From: Actinoplanes philippinensis
Lineage (GTDB): Bacteria; Actinomycetota; Actinomycetes; Mycobacteriales; Micromonosporaceae
Reading direction: 5' to 3'
Length of the DNA: 64,000 nucleotides
Assembly: GCF_900113015.1 (NCBI RefSeq)
Contig: NZ_FONV01000008.1
Span: forward strand, 62,001 to 126,000
How positions within the stretch are numbered: position 1 is the first letter of the stretch; every line of letters starts with the position of its first letter. Under the pieces are notes generated by a model, which saw only the letters and a program-made list of their open reading frames with translations, had not been told where the DNA came from and searched no databases. Both the position numbers and the translations under genes were made by a program. This document shows, in pieces, positions 48,950 through 58,471 of this stretch.

Positions 48950-49225
48950 AGGACCCGCGGTGCCGACGCCTTCTACGTCGTCGCCCGGGTCACCGACGCC
49001 CTCGAAGAAGTACGCGGAACTGCCTGGAACCAAGGTCGCGCCAACAGCCGCGCCAACAGCCGCAACCATCGCCCGACTGGCGACACCAAAGCCCTCGAAC
49101 ACGCCAGCTGAGCACTCCGGAAGAACCCCAAGAACCTGATCGAACGCCGGCACAAGCAGATCGCCTGGATCGCCAATCGTCCAGCAGACCGGCCAGGTCC
49201 AGACTCTCTGTTGCGGCCATCGCAG
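48950..49225 (+). pseudogene. ISL3-family transposase remnant
   Basis: The frame reads ADAFYVVARVTDALEEVRGT, then KALEHAS, an in-frame TGA at 49109-49111, ALRKNPKNLIERRHKQIAWI and ANRPADRPG, matching the FHVVKWATDALDEVRR ... ALKHARYALWKNPENLT block of ISL3/IS204 transposases. Several stops, no ends and no inverted repeats. The flanking 48700-48950 may hold further decayed sequence. It separates the restriction operon from the OLD gene. Confidence 0.6.
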
Positions 49226-49439
49226 GACTAGCCTTGAGAAGTCACCTCATCCGGAAACGAGCTCAACATCCCGGAACGCCCCCTTAGGCCACCGGAGTCG
49301 GCGAAGCAAGGACCCGACGTGACACCCTAACCCCCGCTTTACCGACGTGGCCGAAGCCACGAGCAACGCCACTGTGATAGACCGTTGCAGGGCGTCCCGG
49401 CGAGCAGGAGCCGCCGGCGCGGTAGCTGAGGGGTATTGC

Positions 49440-51374
49440 ATGCATCTCGAGTCCATCGCAGTGTCGGGGTTCCGGAGTTTGGAGAAGGTTGACTGCATCC
49501 CCCTCGGCAGGCCCACCATCCTCACCGGCCACAACGACGGTGGGAAGACCGCCACCCTGGATGCCATCGCTTTCCTACTTGGTGCGTACACGCTGCGAGA
49601 CGCAGACAGAACCTTCACCCGGCAGATTCACAGTGACCGTGGAAGGGACGTGCTGGCTACCGATGAGACGCCGGAGACCGCAACGGCGGCCGACGGAGAC
49701 GGACAACGAGTCACCCACACGTGGGTCGAAGGAACATTTAGACTGAGTGCGGCTGAACAATCCGATCCTGGACTGACGGCGAGTGTACGGATCCGGCGAT
49801 TCGCCGCGCAGGAGCAAACACCGGTGCTCCAGGCTTTCCGCAACGTCACCGCCGATCCGGATCTCCGCAACCTCGAAGGCCTGAAAGTCACAGACCTCAA
49901 GGTGTTGGCGACTAAGCACGGTTTGACTGCCGAGAAGGTACCGTCGAACAAGGCTGGCTGGGTAGAGCTGCTGCAGGCCTTTGCGAACGAAGCTCCTCAC
50001 ATCGATGACTGGGTCGACGTACCGTTGGATGTTCACCAGCGATTGCCGCGCTTGCTGAGATTCGGTGGTGAACAAGCGTCAGTCGACGCAGCGGTGAAAA
50101 CTATCCTAAACGCCCGCTATAAAGTGCACGTCGAGGCACCCAGAATGCACATCCGTATCCGAGAATTGGAGACGGAACTCAGTGACCTGCTGAGGGACGA
50201 TGCTGCGGAACTCTGCAAACACATCATGGAGCGGTGCCCAGATCTAGCTGAGGTCGAAGTTCTCCCAGAGGTCTCTTTCTCCGGCGCGTTCAAATCTGCA
50301 CGTTTGCAGCTCGCCCGCACAGGAGGGGAAGCCGTCGCTGTAGATGCTGCGGGGGCAGGCCGGGCACGGCGTATCAGCCTGGCGGTCTGGGAATGGGCCA
50401 ATGAAGTGCTCCAAACCGAAACCCGATCAACCGTCACCGACTCTGGCTTGGCAGACACTGACGGGGACGAGAACGGCGCTCAGGCGACTCAGCCCGATGT
50501 CGTAATTCTCTACGACGAGCCCGATACTCATCTGGACTACTCGCACCAACGTCGCGTAATGCAGCTGATCCGCCAGCAGTGCGACCTGCCCCAAATCCGC
50601 ATGATGATCGCCACCCACTCGATGAACCTGATCGATGGAGTCGATATCGCCTCAATCGTGCATCTCACCTTGCGTGACAACCGCACCGTGATGGAACGCC
50701 TCGCTGACGAATCAGGACACAACGAGACTGATCGGCATCTCGCGCACATCGCGGCGGCCCTGGGCCTGCGCAACAGCGTGCTCCTGCACGAAAGGCTATT
50801 CGTCGGAGTCGAGGGGCCGACCGAGCAGCAATCTATTCCAGTACTGTTTCGGCTTGCGACCGGAATGCCTCTGCAGTCAGCTGGTATCGCGCTCTGGGCC
50901 TGCAACAACAACGAAGGCGCACTCATGTTCGCCAAATTCCTCGCGAGCCACGACCGGAGAGTTTCTGTACTCATCGATGCTGACAGCTTGAAAAATCAGA
51001 AGATCTTCGGAGATGACAAATTCAAGAAATACGGTCTTGACCCCGACCGAGACCGCCTTCTGATCGGCGGTGAAGACAGGGAACTGGAATATCTTTTCAC
51101 CGATGAGCAATGGGCGGCCGTGGCCCAAGCCAAGTGGCCGCGAACCGATAGTTGCCCGTGGACCCCTGACATGATCGCGAAAAAGCGATCAGCAAAAAAG
51201 TTTAGTGAAGAATTATTGCTCGAGTTCAAGACTTCCAGCCTCGAAGGTCCGCAGACCAAACCTGAGATGGTGTATGAGCTCGTCGCAACCTTCCGGACGG
51301 CGGAGGAGGTGCCCGAAGAGCTGCACCAGCACTTTTCGGCGCTGATCGAGCTAGCTAATCCCGTCGACTCGTGA
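49440..51374 (+). CDS. OLD-family ATPase with TOPRIM nuclease domain
   Basis: A 644-residue overcoming-lysogenization-defect type protein. The ABC ATPase has MHLESIAVSGFRSLEKVDCI, Walker A ILTGHNDGGKTATLDAI (residues 30-37), Walker B VVILYDEPDTHLDYSH (about 354) and H-loop MIATHSMNLID. The TOPRIM half has LFVGVEGPTEQQSIPVLF (Glu at about 456) and VSVLIDADSLKN (DxD at about 511). No UvrD helicase (GajB) or second subunit follows, so it is a class 1 OLD rather than Gabija. Members are anti-phage nucleases. ATG 49440 has GAGGGG at good spacing; the extension upstream is not conserved-looking. The lower GC fits acquisition with the island. Confidence 0.87.
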   Translation: MHLESIAVSGFRSLEKVDCIPLGRPTILTGHNDGGKTATLDAIAFLLGAYTLRDADRTFTRQIHSDRGRDVLATDETPETATAADGDGQRVTHTWVEGTFRLSAAEQSDPGLTASVRIRRFAAQEQTPVLQAFRNVTADPDLRNLEGLKVTDLKVLATKHGLTAEKVPSNKAGWVELLQAFANEAPHIDDWVDVPLDVHQRLPRLLRFGGEQASVDAAVKTILNARYKVHVEAPRMHIRIRELETELSDLLRDDAAELCKHIMERCPDLAEVEVLPEVSFSGAFKSARLQLARTGGEAVAVDAAGAGRARRISLAVWEWANEVLQTETRSTVTDSGLADTDGDENGAQATQPDVVILYDEPDTHLDYSHQRRVMQLIRQQCDLPQIRMMIATHSMNLIDGVDIASIVHLTLRDNRTVMERLADESGHNETDRHLAHIAAALGLRNSVLLHERLFVGVEGPTEQQSIPVLFRLATGMPLQSAGIALWACNNNEGALMFAKFLASHDRRVSVLIDADSLKNQKIFGDDKFKKYGLDPDRDRLLIGGEDRELEYLFTDEQWAAVAQAKWPRTDSCPWTPDMIAKKRSAKKFSEELLLEFKTSSLEGPQTKPEMVYELVATFRTAEEVPEELHQHFSALIELANPVDS

Positions 51375-51554
51375 GGCTCGCCGAGCTTTCATGCGCGCCA
51401 AGCGCTGCTGCGTGGTAGGCGCCGTCCACATGTGCATGCCGGCGCCCTTGACCCAGCGTTGACCATGCGAACGTTGCTCAGTTCCGCACCAGCGGCACCC
51501 GCTGGGTGTCGGTGCAGTCGCGTGTCGTACGTCGTAGTGCAGTTCTGAGGGCAT
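51351..51554 (-). CDS. Small CxxC (zinc-ribbon-like) protein
   Basis: A 67-residue protein with PSGCRWCGTEQRSHGQRWVK and MHMWTAPTTQQRLARMKARR. The CRxCG motif with the W..P T..Q..RM.AR tail is a pattern I associate with small genes on actinomycete integrative plasmids and phages. A textbook ribosome site (TTGGAGGTAGGCC) precedes the ATG. The 3' end overlaps the convergent OLD gene by 24 bp. Function unknown, perhaps a transcription or DNA-binding accessory of the element. Confidence 0.65.
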   Translation of the reverse strand: MPSELHYDVRHATAPTPSGCRWCGTEQRSHGQRWVKGAGMHMWTAPTTQQRLARMKARRASRVDGIS

Positions 51555-51862
51555 GGCCTACCTCCAAGCCTTGATGTAGTCAAGGATGACACGGGGGTAT
51601 GACACTTTCTAGCCACGCTCAAGATCGACTATAAGCGGTATTGTCACTCGGTGCTGTACCTGCCGCTACACTGCGATCATGGTGGGGACGCTGAAGCGTA
51701 GATGACGGCGCCCCGTTGGGTGAACGAGCTGACGCGGGCAACTACGCACGGCACAGTGAGGTTGCGTTCGCACCAAACGAAGCTGAGCCAAGTCTCGCTG
51801 CAGGTACTCGGCGAAGGCGGAGAGCCTGCAGAAGATTTGCAACTTTGGTGGATCCCCAAAAA
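51555..51862. other. 308-bp intergenic region
   Basis: AT-richer promoter region for the small CxxC gene. A 69-codon plus-strand frame begins at 51702 but lacks a ribosome site and similarity to anything I know, so I do not call it. Confidence 0.4.
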
Positions 51863-54800
51863 TCAAGGACCGAGCACGTCACGCTCTTCACGGCGTGGCA
51901 GACCGTTGTGAACGGTTAAATCGCAGGTCAAACGAGCTTCGGCGGAGGAGTTGATCGAAGGCAGCGGGCCGCCGCGATCGTAGTCGTCTTTGAGTTCCAT
52001 GCGTTCGAAGAAATGCAGCACAACAAGTTCGAGGTCGTGTTGGCTGAGGAAGTCGCGTAGGTAGCTGGCCCGGACCAACAGGGCACGGTTGCTGCTGCCG
52101 GGCTCCTGGTAGAACGTGAATATCGGTGATCCTTGGGTGTCGAGCCAGCTCGGCCCCCGCATGTCGAAGGTCAGCCCGGCTGTCTGCTGTAGCAGGGTGG
52201 AGGGCAGCAGCGTGTTCGCAGTCTCGCCGATCGAGCAGTCGTAGATGTTGCCTTCCCATGTGTAGGGCTCAACGGTGCGACCGATGGTGAACCGCTTGTC
52301 GGCTACGGAGACGGTGTCGAAGCCGGCGTGGCGGTGGTGACAGGCTGGCCCGGCACGGCCGACTTCGCCGACGTAACAGCAGTCGACATGCCCGTGGCTA
52401 TCGATCAGGTCCAGAGCCCGATACCGACTTCGCTCGGCGAGCGTGGTGAGAAAACCAGCTGCGCCGGTGGCTGCGATGAGCAGGGTGTGGACGGAGCAGG
52501 ACTGTTGCAGGCCACGCCAGCTTTTGTGCGCGGCAGGGTCAGTCACTCTTGTAGAGCTCTCGAGCACCACCCAGTCGGTTCCGTCAGTGTCGCGGAGGAA
52601 CGTCGAGTTGCTGATGGTGGGTTCGGTAGCGGTGTCGGCCAGCAGCCGTTGAATGTCGCCGTGGTAATGGCGGAATTCGAGGTCCACCGCAGGCCAGGTG
52701 GTGAGGCGGATCAGGGTTGGTTGCCATGCCGTCGCGTCGAGGCCGTCATGTTCGCTGAAGACGCGGAAATCGATCGGCGGGAGGCTGGGGTCGATCTCGC
52801 GGTCACCGATGAGGCGGTGCAGCCCATCGTAGGTGGGGGAGTCGTCGTAGCGATCGGCGCTCGCGTAGTTGTCGGCGACGCGGGCGAGGAGCTCGTGGTA
52901 CGCCATCCACTGGTACTTCTTACCCCACCGTTCGCTCTTGTGACCTTCGCGGCCGCGGCCTTGGCCGATCGTGCGATCTTTGGCCCGGAAGCGTGCTGGC
53001 GTCCAACCCAGGCTCAGAGTTCTGCGGAAGACCCACCGGCGGGCCTGGTCGGCCGGGTAGTCGTCGTCGACTATTTCCGGGTATTTCCAGACGGCGTCGA
53101 GAAGCTTGTGCTGCTCGGGTGTGAAGGGGTCTTTACCAGTAGTGAGGCTGTATCGCCGTAGGGCAATGGCGTGAGGCTGAGGGTCGGCCAGCCAGGCGGC
53201 GTGCTCAGTCTTCTGCTGCGGGCTCAGGGAAGCAAGGAACCTGGCCCAGCGATACTTGATCAGCCTCGGTCCGGCCCGCTGGGGCCCGCGGCTTGGGCGT
53301 GACTGACCTCGTCTATGGCGGGAGAAGTAGTGCATGCCGGACTCGACAACGTAACGGCCGAAGTCGCCCATTCCGAGCACCGAGACAAAGACCGACAGAT
53401 AGTCCTGATCGGCCGGCACGTCGTCGTAGCGGCCGTACTTGGCGTCGAGGGTCGCCTGCGTGGGTGCCGCGCCCGGCAGTGGCAGGCCGTAGGGACGTTC
53501 GGCCGCTCGTGACGCGGTAGCGGGTAGGAGCAGATGGGCCACGGCCCAGCGGGTGATACCGCGGGCAGCGTCCAGCAGCAGTTCATCAGCACGGACCGGC
53601 CGAGCGAACACACGGGTGTGCACAGCGGTGGCCAGGGCTGCGGCGTCAGCGGCCTGCGTGGGTGCGCTGCGCAGCAGCGCGCCGTAGGCGATTGCGATAA
53701 CGCGTTGTACTACGTACGGGTCGTCGACGTTCCAGAACCGCTCGACCAACGCGCGCATCACGTCGAGATGCCCGTGCAGCAGTTGGACGAGAGCCTTTGT
53801 GATCCAGTCGCGCATGTATCGGTTGGGCGATGACAGCAGCCAGCACAGGGGGATGCATGCGAGCTGGATGACGAGGGGATCGTAATGTGGATATGGGCCG
53901 GTTGCTGCCCATCGAGCGAGGCGAGGTACCGGGCTGGAGTCGTCGAACAGCTCGTCGTAGGTGGCGAACCCGAAAATGGTGTCGCGTTCAGGCATACGCA
54001 TCAGGGTGAGACTGCGGTGCAGGCGTTCGGCGTTGAGCAGGTTGCCCGGCTGCGGGGCGATCGCGAATAGCACCCGGTAAAGGTCATTGGCAGAAAGCCC
54101 GGGTGCGGCGTTGAGCAGCTCGACGGTTCGCTCGGTGACAGCTGTGGTTGCCCGGTACGGCAGCATCGCCGTCAAATTGTGGATGAGGCGCTCTGCGCGG
54201 TTCCGCCGTTGAAGATTGCTTCCTCGGCTAGCGGCAGGGACGTCAACGCCCAGCACGTCGGGCAGTTCGGCGCCATAAACCTCGGGGAACACGATAGTGG
54301 CTGCTTCTACGATGCCCTCGCTGGCGTCTTGTGCCAGCCACTGGTGCAAGTCCGTGTCGTTGAGCGGATCCGGTGAGGTGGTCAAGCGGCGTATGAGCAG
54401 CAGGAAGTCGGAGAACGCTTGGAAGGTGATACGGAAGCCGTCACCGAACGTGCCGGCGCCCAGGTGGAGCCGCTCGCGGTTGAGGACACCTTCGTCCTGC
54501 AGTAGGCCGAGGATCTTGGTGGGTGGCAGCACCGTGTCTTTCAGTGCTGTCTGGACGACAGTGTCGGCCTCGCTGCTGGTCAGTCCTTCGCGCCCGAGTA
54601 GTGCCATCTCGTCGACGAGCGTGTCAAGAACGGCCCGGATACGGGCCCGGGCCGCTTCTCGCTCGGAGTCAGCGACCGCGTCTGGGGTGAGTCTGCGGGC
54701 GACGGCGCCGATCTTCGCCTCAAGGTAGTTCTCGAAGATTGTTACCCGGCCTTGGTGGCCCTCGTAGGTCGTGGCCGGGCCGGTGTAGGCGACGCTTTCG

Positions 54801-56353
54801 CAGTACATGCGCAGGAACAGCGGCAGTGTGAACTCTGGCGTTAGCAGCGGAATCTTCGGCGCTTCGAGGCCGAAATGCGCGAAATACTTAAGAGTGGCCT
54901 CGATTTCATGGCCGGCGAAGCCAGGATGGGTGCGCTGATGGAAACGAGCCTGTTCGGCGCGGTCCGCCACAATGTTTCGGTAGGTGTCGCGGCATGACAC
55001 CACGAGCGCAACATGCGGATACTGGGCGACCTTCGCGCGCAGCCCCGCAAGCCGCGAGTACCAGAAGTCCGCCGGCACGGTCTCGTTAACGGCATCGATG
55101 ATCAGCAAGAACCGGCTGCCGTACCTGGTGGCGGCTTCCCCTGCGGTATCCATTGCCTTGAGCAGCACGTCAGCGCCGAGATTCTCCAGCCCCAACTGAT
55201 CACAGATGCTCGCCCACAACTCGCCCCGGCCTAGCTGTGCGCCGGCCAGAAACACAGCGGGCCGCCCCTGATCGAGAGCCCGTCCGGCGGCGTCGAGCAG
55301 CAGGTGCGTCTTACCGGACCCGGCCACCCCAGACAGGAAATAGGCCTGGCGTCGCAACGTTCGCCCCGGTGAGGAGAAAAGCCAGGATGACAGCTCGCGG
55401 ACGGCTTTGAGTAAGTCACGAAAGTCGGTTCCGTGCTGTATTTGTTGCTCGCCGTCAGCGGTGGAACGCTCTTGCCGGATGAGCGCCTCGGCGGCTCGCT
55501 GGACGTCCTCCAGCCGAGTTTCGAGTCGCTCCAACGTCACGACGGCATCGCCGGCTTGTAGATCGAACCCGGCGGCTACCGTTGCAAGCCGGTCCACAGC
55601 CTGCGCCACCGCCGCATACAAATGGCTGGGCTTAGCCGGCGGATAGCGTCGCGACTCCGCAATGCCTGCGACGACCTCGTGCACCAACAGCCGCAAGTGC
55701 TCGCGTACCCTGGCGTCGAAGCCAAGCGCCAGCAAATCCTCCTGGATGGGAACGTCGACCTGCAGATCGGGACGGTATTTCTCGCCCGCCACCTCCGCCT
55801 GAACGGCGAAGTGATCGCGCAGCCAGGCATGACCAAGGACAGTCTCGCCCCACCAGAACCAACGACGTCCTACATGTTCTGGCTTGGACAGCTCGTCGAG
55901 TAACTCGCTACCCTGCACCAGCTCAAAAGCGATCTTGTCGGCGCCTGGGATGGTCTTCTTCCATACGGCGATCTTGTCGTTGAACTTGTCACGCTGTGAC
56001 TTGAGCTGTCTTCCCTGACGGACCTGCCGGCTGGACCCCAGGTTCCACGAGATGACGAACGTCAGCGTTCGCAGCGTGGGCCGCTCCTTCGCGACCCGCT
56101 TGACCGATTCGGTCATCGCTGTCAACAACGGTCCGATCTCGTGTACATGCTTGGCCTGCCAACCATGCTCCGTACCATCCGCCTCGACCGCGTACCACTC
56201 GACGCCGCCATCCGGATTGCCCGTGCGGATCGCCCGCGTCCCAGCCGGCACCCGATCCCTGAGGAGCTGGTACGAAAGCTCCTCGAAAGCTCGGCTTTGC
56301 TCACCCTCCCACTGACGCAGCGTGTCGAAGCTCGTCACCGGAAACCGGGACAT
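51863..56353 (-). CDS. PD-(D/E)xK nuclease-STAND NTPase (Avs/AVAST-like anti-phage protein)
   Basis: A 1,496-residue protein. An N-terminal restriction-endonuclease-like domain (residues 15-200) has FEELSYQLLRDRVPAG, NPDGGVEWYAVEADG and HGWQAKHVHEI (Glu24/25, Asp48, Glu52, QxK 66-68). The STAND NTPase follows: Walker A FLSGVAGSGKTHLLLDAAG (about 341), Walker B RFLLIIDAVNETVPADF (about 415), sensor LVVSCRDTYRNIV, then a winged helix and about 900 residues of helical sensor repeats. The layout matches Avs proteins, which detect phage terminase or portal and degrade DNA. The usual Avs sensor is a TPR array; here the sensor is divergent. GGGGGAGG lies 8 bp before the ATG at 56353. It is transcribed alone. 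Confidence 0.82.
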   Translation of the reverse strand: MSRFPVTSFDTLRQWEGEQSRAFEELSYQLLRDRVPAGTRAIRTGNPDGGVEWYAVEADGTEHGWQAKHVHEIGPLLTAMTESVKRVAKERPTLRTLTFVISWNLGSSRQVRQGRQLKSQRDKFNDKIAVWKKTIPGADKIAFELVQGSELLDELSKPEHVGRRWFWWGETVLGHAWLRDHFAVQAEVAGEKYRPDLQVDVPIQEDLLALGFDARVREHLRLLVHEVVAGIAESRRYPPAKPSHLYAAVAQAVDRLATVAAGFDLQAGDAVVTLERLETRLEDVQRAAEALIRQERSTADGEQQIQHGTDFRDLLKAVRELSSWLFSSPGRTLRRQAYFLSGVAGSGKTHLLLDAAGRALDQGRPAVFLAGAQLGRGELWASICDQLGLENLGADVLLKAMDTAGEAATRYGSRFLLIIDAVNETVPADFWYSRLAGLRAKVAQYPHVALVVSCRDTYRNIVADRAEQARFHQRTHPGFAGHEIEATLKYFAHFGLEAPKIPLLTPEFTLPLFLRMYCESVAYTGPATTYEGHQGRVTIFENYLEAKIGAVARRLTPDAVADSEREAARARIRAVLDTLVDEMALLGREGLTSSEADTVVQTALKDTVLPPTKILGLLQDEGVLNRERLHLGAGTFGDGFRITFQAFSDFLLLIRRLTTSPDPLNDTDLHQWLAQDASEGIVEAATIVFPEVYGAELPDVLGVDVPAASRGSNLQRRNRAERLIHNLTAMLPYRATTAVTERTVELLNAAPGLSANDLYRVLFAIAPQPGNLLNAERLHRSLTLMRMPERDTIFGFATYDELFDDSSPVPRLARWAATGPYPHYDPLVIQLACIPLCWLLSSPNRYMRDWITKALVQLLHGHLDVMRALVERFWNVDDPYVVQRVIAIAYGALLRSAPTQAADAAALATAVHTRVFARPVRADELLLDAARGITRWAVAHLLLPATASRAAERPYGLPLPGAAPTQATLDAKYGRYDDVPADQDYLSVFVSVLGMGDFGRYVVESGMHYFSRHRRGQSRPSRGPQRAGPRLIKYRWARFLASLSPQQKTEHAAWLADPQPHAIALRRYSLTTGKDPFTPEQHKLLDAVWKYPEIVDDDYPADQARRWVFRRTLSLGWTPARFRAKDRTIGQGRGREGHKSERWGKKYQWMAYHELLARVADNYASADRYDDSPTYDGLHRLIGDREIDPSLPPIDFRVFSEHDGLDATAWQPTLIRLTTWPAVDLEFRHYHGDIQRLLADTATEPTISNSTFLRDTDGTDWVVLESSTRVTDPAAHKSWRGLQQSCSVHTLLIAATGAAGFLTTLAERSRYRALDLIDSHGHVDCCYVGEVGRAGPACHHRHAGFDTVSVADKRFTIGRTVEPYTWEGNIYDCSIGETANTLLPSTLLQQTAGLTFDMRGPSWLDTQGSPIFTFYQEPGSSNRALLVRASYLRDFLSQHDLELVVLHFFERMELKDDYDRGGPLPSINSSAEARLTCDLTVHNGLPRREERDVLGP

Positions 56354-56574
56354 ACTTGGGCCTCCCCCCTGGCGCTTCCCGTCGCGACCAGGTCGGGGCA
56401 AGCCGCTCCATACTAGTAACGCCCCCGACATCGGGTGAGCGCCACCACGCGCCACGCTAGACGCACGAGAGCTGTTGACTCTGCCTCTCACCACACGGGC
56501 CGCGTTCCACGGTGCAGCGGCTCGAATGCTGAAGGCCAGTAATCAGGCAGCCGGTGGCTAGCAAGAGTGAGTGA

Positions 56575-57459
56575 TCATTCGTCCGCCTGGCCGCTGCTGG
56601 CTGTACAAAGCGGTTGATCTGTCAAGCAGTCACGAGCCCGGTGCCGAGACACCAGCAGCGGCGGAGCCTTGCCAGCTCGGCCACCGAGGTCAAACTCGTC
56701 GACGTACATCACGTCAACTGCCGGCACTCGCCCCTGGCAGTCGATTCCATAGACGCTGCCCCGGTCCAGCGGCCGCTGATGCAGCCGGTGCCATACGAAC
56801 AGCAAAGCGGATTCAACTGCGTGCTGATCTACTCGCGGAATCCGGATCTTTACAAGACAGCTCTTCGCCTTCGCTTCAAAACGAGCCTGTAAATCAAAAT
56901 CAACACACCGCGCGATGTCCTCGACGATCTCCGGACTCTTCACGTATGCATGCTCGCCATCGATCGGTTCAAGAGCATGCTGACGTACGAGCGACGCATA
57001 GGGCCCGTAGTGGGCGGGGGTGCCGAACTTCAGGCGATACGTCCAGGCACCATCTCTGTCATGTAGCGGCGTTCGAGTATCGCCCTCGAGCTCTTGCCGG
57101 AGAGCACTCCACTGCTCAGGCGTCATCCGATCGACGCAGAGCGTATGCAGGTCGATCCAGAGCCGGTCGAGCATGTTGTCCAGTGGTAAGACACCTTCAG
57201 TAAGGAAGGAGTGCGGGTCCAGAACGCGGCTGCCGTGAAAGTAGTGGGCGCCATCGAAGCCGATCTTGGTTATGTCTGCGCCCGCCTCGGCGCACAGTGC
57301 ACGTGGAGCAGCCACCCACGGATCCTCCTCACCAAACTCATTGAGCTGGTCGGGGTCATGCGCCAGTAGAGCCCGGCGGAGCAGCAGCACATCGACGCCC
57401 GCAGCCGCGGCAAGCGATCGAAGCGCCGTGGTGGAGGTCTCACAGTCGAGAATTAGCAT
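56575..57459 (-). CDS. Unknown protein with possible ADP-ribosyltransferase-like HGSR motif
   Basis: A 294-residue protein I cannot place in a named family. It starts MLILDCETSTTALRSLAAAA. Residues about 75-105 read FDGAHYFHGSRVLDPHSFLT then EGVLPLDNMLDRLWIDLHTL. The HGSR...GVLPL pattern resembles the first motif of PARP/KptA-type ADP-ribosyltransferases (HG-[ST]-R followed by GL). Downstream AWTYRLKFGTPAHYGPYASL and AKSCLVKIRIPRVD could be the Tyr strand and a later strand. No clear catalytic Glu is fixed. GGGAG is well spaced before the ATG. Divergent from the next gene with 92 bp between them. Confidence 0.55.
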   Translation of the reverse strand: MLILDCETSTTALRSLAAAAGVDVLLLRRALLAHDPDQLNEFGEEDPWVAAPRALCAEAGADITKIGFDGAHYFHGSRVLDPHSFLTEGVLPLDNMLDRLWIDLHTLCVDRMTPEQWSALRQELEGDTRTPLHDRDGAWTYRLKFGTPAHYGPYASLVRQHALEPIDGEHAYVKSPEIVEDIARCVDFDLQARFEAKAKSCLVKIRIPRVDQHAVESALLFVWHRLHQRPLDRGSVYGIDCQGRVPAVDVMYVDEFDLGGRAGKAPPLLVSRHRARDCLTDQPLCTASSGQADE

Positions 57460-57551
57460 CCAAGCTCCCAATTCACGAGTAACCGCGGTTGCATGGCTCG
57501 CGCTGTATACCGAACGGCGATCGTCATGCCGTCGACGTCATACTACGAGCC

Positions 57552-58079
57552 ATGTATCTAGCTGATTACACCCGCCTCTCAAGATCATGCAATGAGGGCA
57601 ACTCCGGCTTCACGTCCTTCAAATACCATCCCGACGTCTTGGAACTGCAATGGCCGGACGACGTTCTAGAGCAATGGCTATACGACCACGCAGCCAACGA
57701 GTCGTTTCTCGACGACTACGGCGCCATTGATCTTTCGCGCCTTCAATGGAAAGTAGAGGCGGTTTCAGTGGAAGATTTCGTTCAAATGCCAACCGGACCC
57801 TCCGACGATGGTTACATCGACGAGATTGCAGAAAATCCTGATCACTGGATCGGCAACCGAAATATGGGAGTACATGAAGGCGTCGCTTTGTGCTGGCAGA
57901 TACACGGCACCTGGAAGCGGTGGCCAATCCTCCTGCATCGATCAGTCCTCAAGTCGTCGGGGACAGGTCTACAGGTCGTCGAAGGCAGAACCCGCGTCGG
58001 AATCCTCAAAGGCCGACACCTCAAAGGTGACCTCGTTGCCGCGAACCACCTCGCATGGGTTGGTCGCCTACGGAAATAG
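57552..58079 (+). CDS. Unknown protein, ParB/sulfiredoxin-like segment
   Basis: A 175-residue acidic protein starting MYLADYTRLSRSCNEGNSGF. It contains VLELQWPDDVLEQWLYDHAA, AIDLSRLQWKVEAVSVEDF, a core RWPILLHRSVL...GLQVVEGRTRVGILKGR, and AANHLAWVGR. The P-I-L-L plus VVEGRTRVGIL pattern resembles the ParB/Srx fold (EG-x-x-R near the nucleotide site). Only a weak ribosome site is visible, and the GC content is low. It is the last gene before attR and is divergent from the HGSR-motif gene. The two may form a toxin/antidote-like or enzyme/partner pair (inference). Confidence 0.55.
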   Translation: MYLADYTRLSRSCNEGNSGFTSFKYHPDVLELQWPDDVLEQWLYDHAANESFLDDYGAIDLSRLQWKVEAVSVEDFVQMPTGPSDDGYIDEIAENPDHWIGNRNMGVHEGVALCWQIHGTWKRWPILLHRSVLKSSGTGLQVVEGRTRVGILKGRHLKGDLVAANHLAWVGRLRK

Positions 58080-58471
58080 ATGCCCATCGGGTATCATCAA
58101 ATTTGCACGAGCCGTTCCGAGTCGGCAGGCCTTTCGGTGGCGGGTGAGGGTTGTGGCCCTCATTAGGTGTCAAGTGCCCGCTACTGCAATCGTGCCTTTG
58201 CATCTCTCGCAGCGCGTCGGAGATGAGCGAAGCCAATTCCTGGAATCTGCTGCTCATTGGCACTGCACTGCTGTCCTTTCGAGCACTCAAGAGCCGCAAT
58301 GGACCGAATGGCACGTACCGCACTTGATCGGCTGTGGTCACGCGCCTGGTCACGGCGTTGATCAACTTCTGCTGGATCGGTTGAAATTGGACGGCATGGC
58401 GGTGCCGCTCTGTCCGTTCTCGTGTACATTTAGACATAAGCTGACAGTGCTTAACCGAATTGCAACGCGAC
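58080..58471. other. Right end of island, no gene seen
   Basis: 392 bp between the last cargo gene and attR, with lower GC and short frames only. It probably contains integrase arm sites, though I could not pick out a repeated arm sequence. Confidence 0.45.

Noticed and set aside
49440..51374. Gabija system call
   Set aside because: Only a GajA-like OLD protein is present; no UvrD-type GajB gene follows.
51702..51911. 69-codon plus-strand frame between the CxxC gene and the STAND gene
   Set aside because: No ribosome site, no similarity that I recognise, and it runs into the STAND 3' end.
52328..53161. 277-codon plus-strand frame inside the STAND gene
   Set aside because: No ribosome site or family pattern; the opposite strand is a continuous 1,496-residue protein with motifs.
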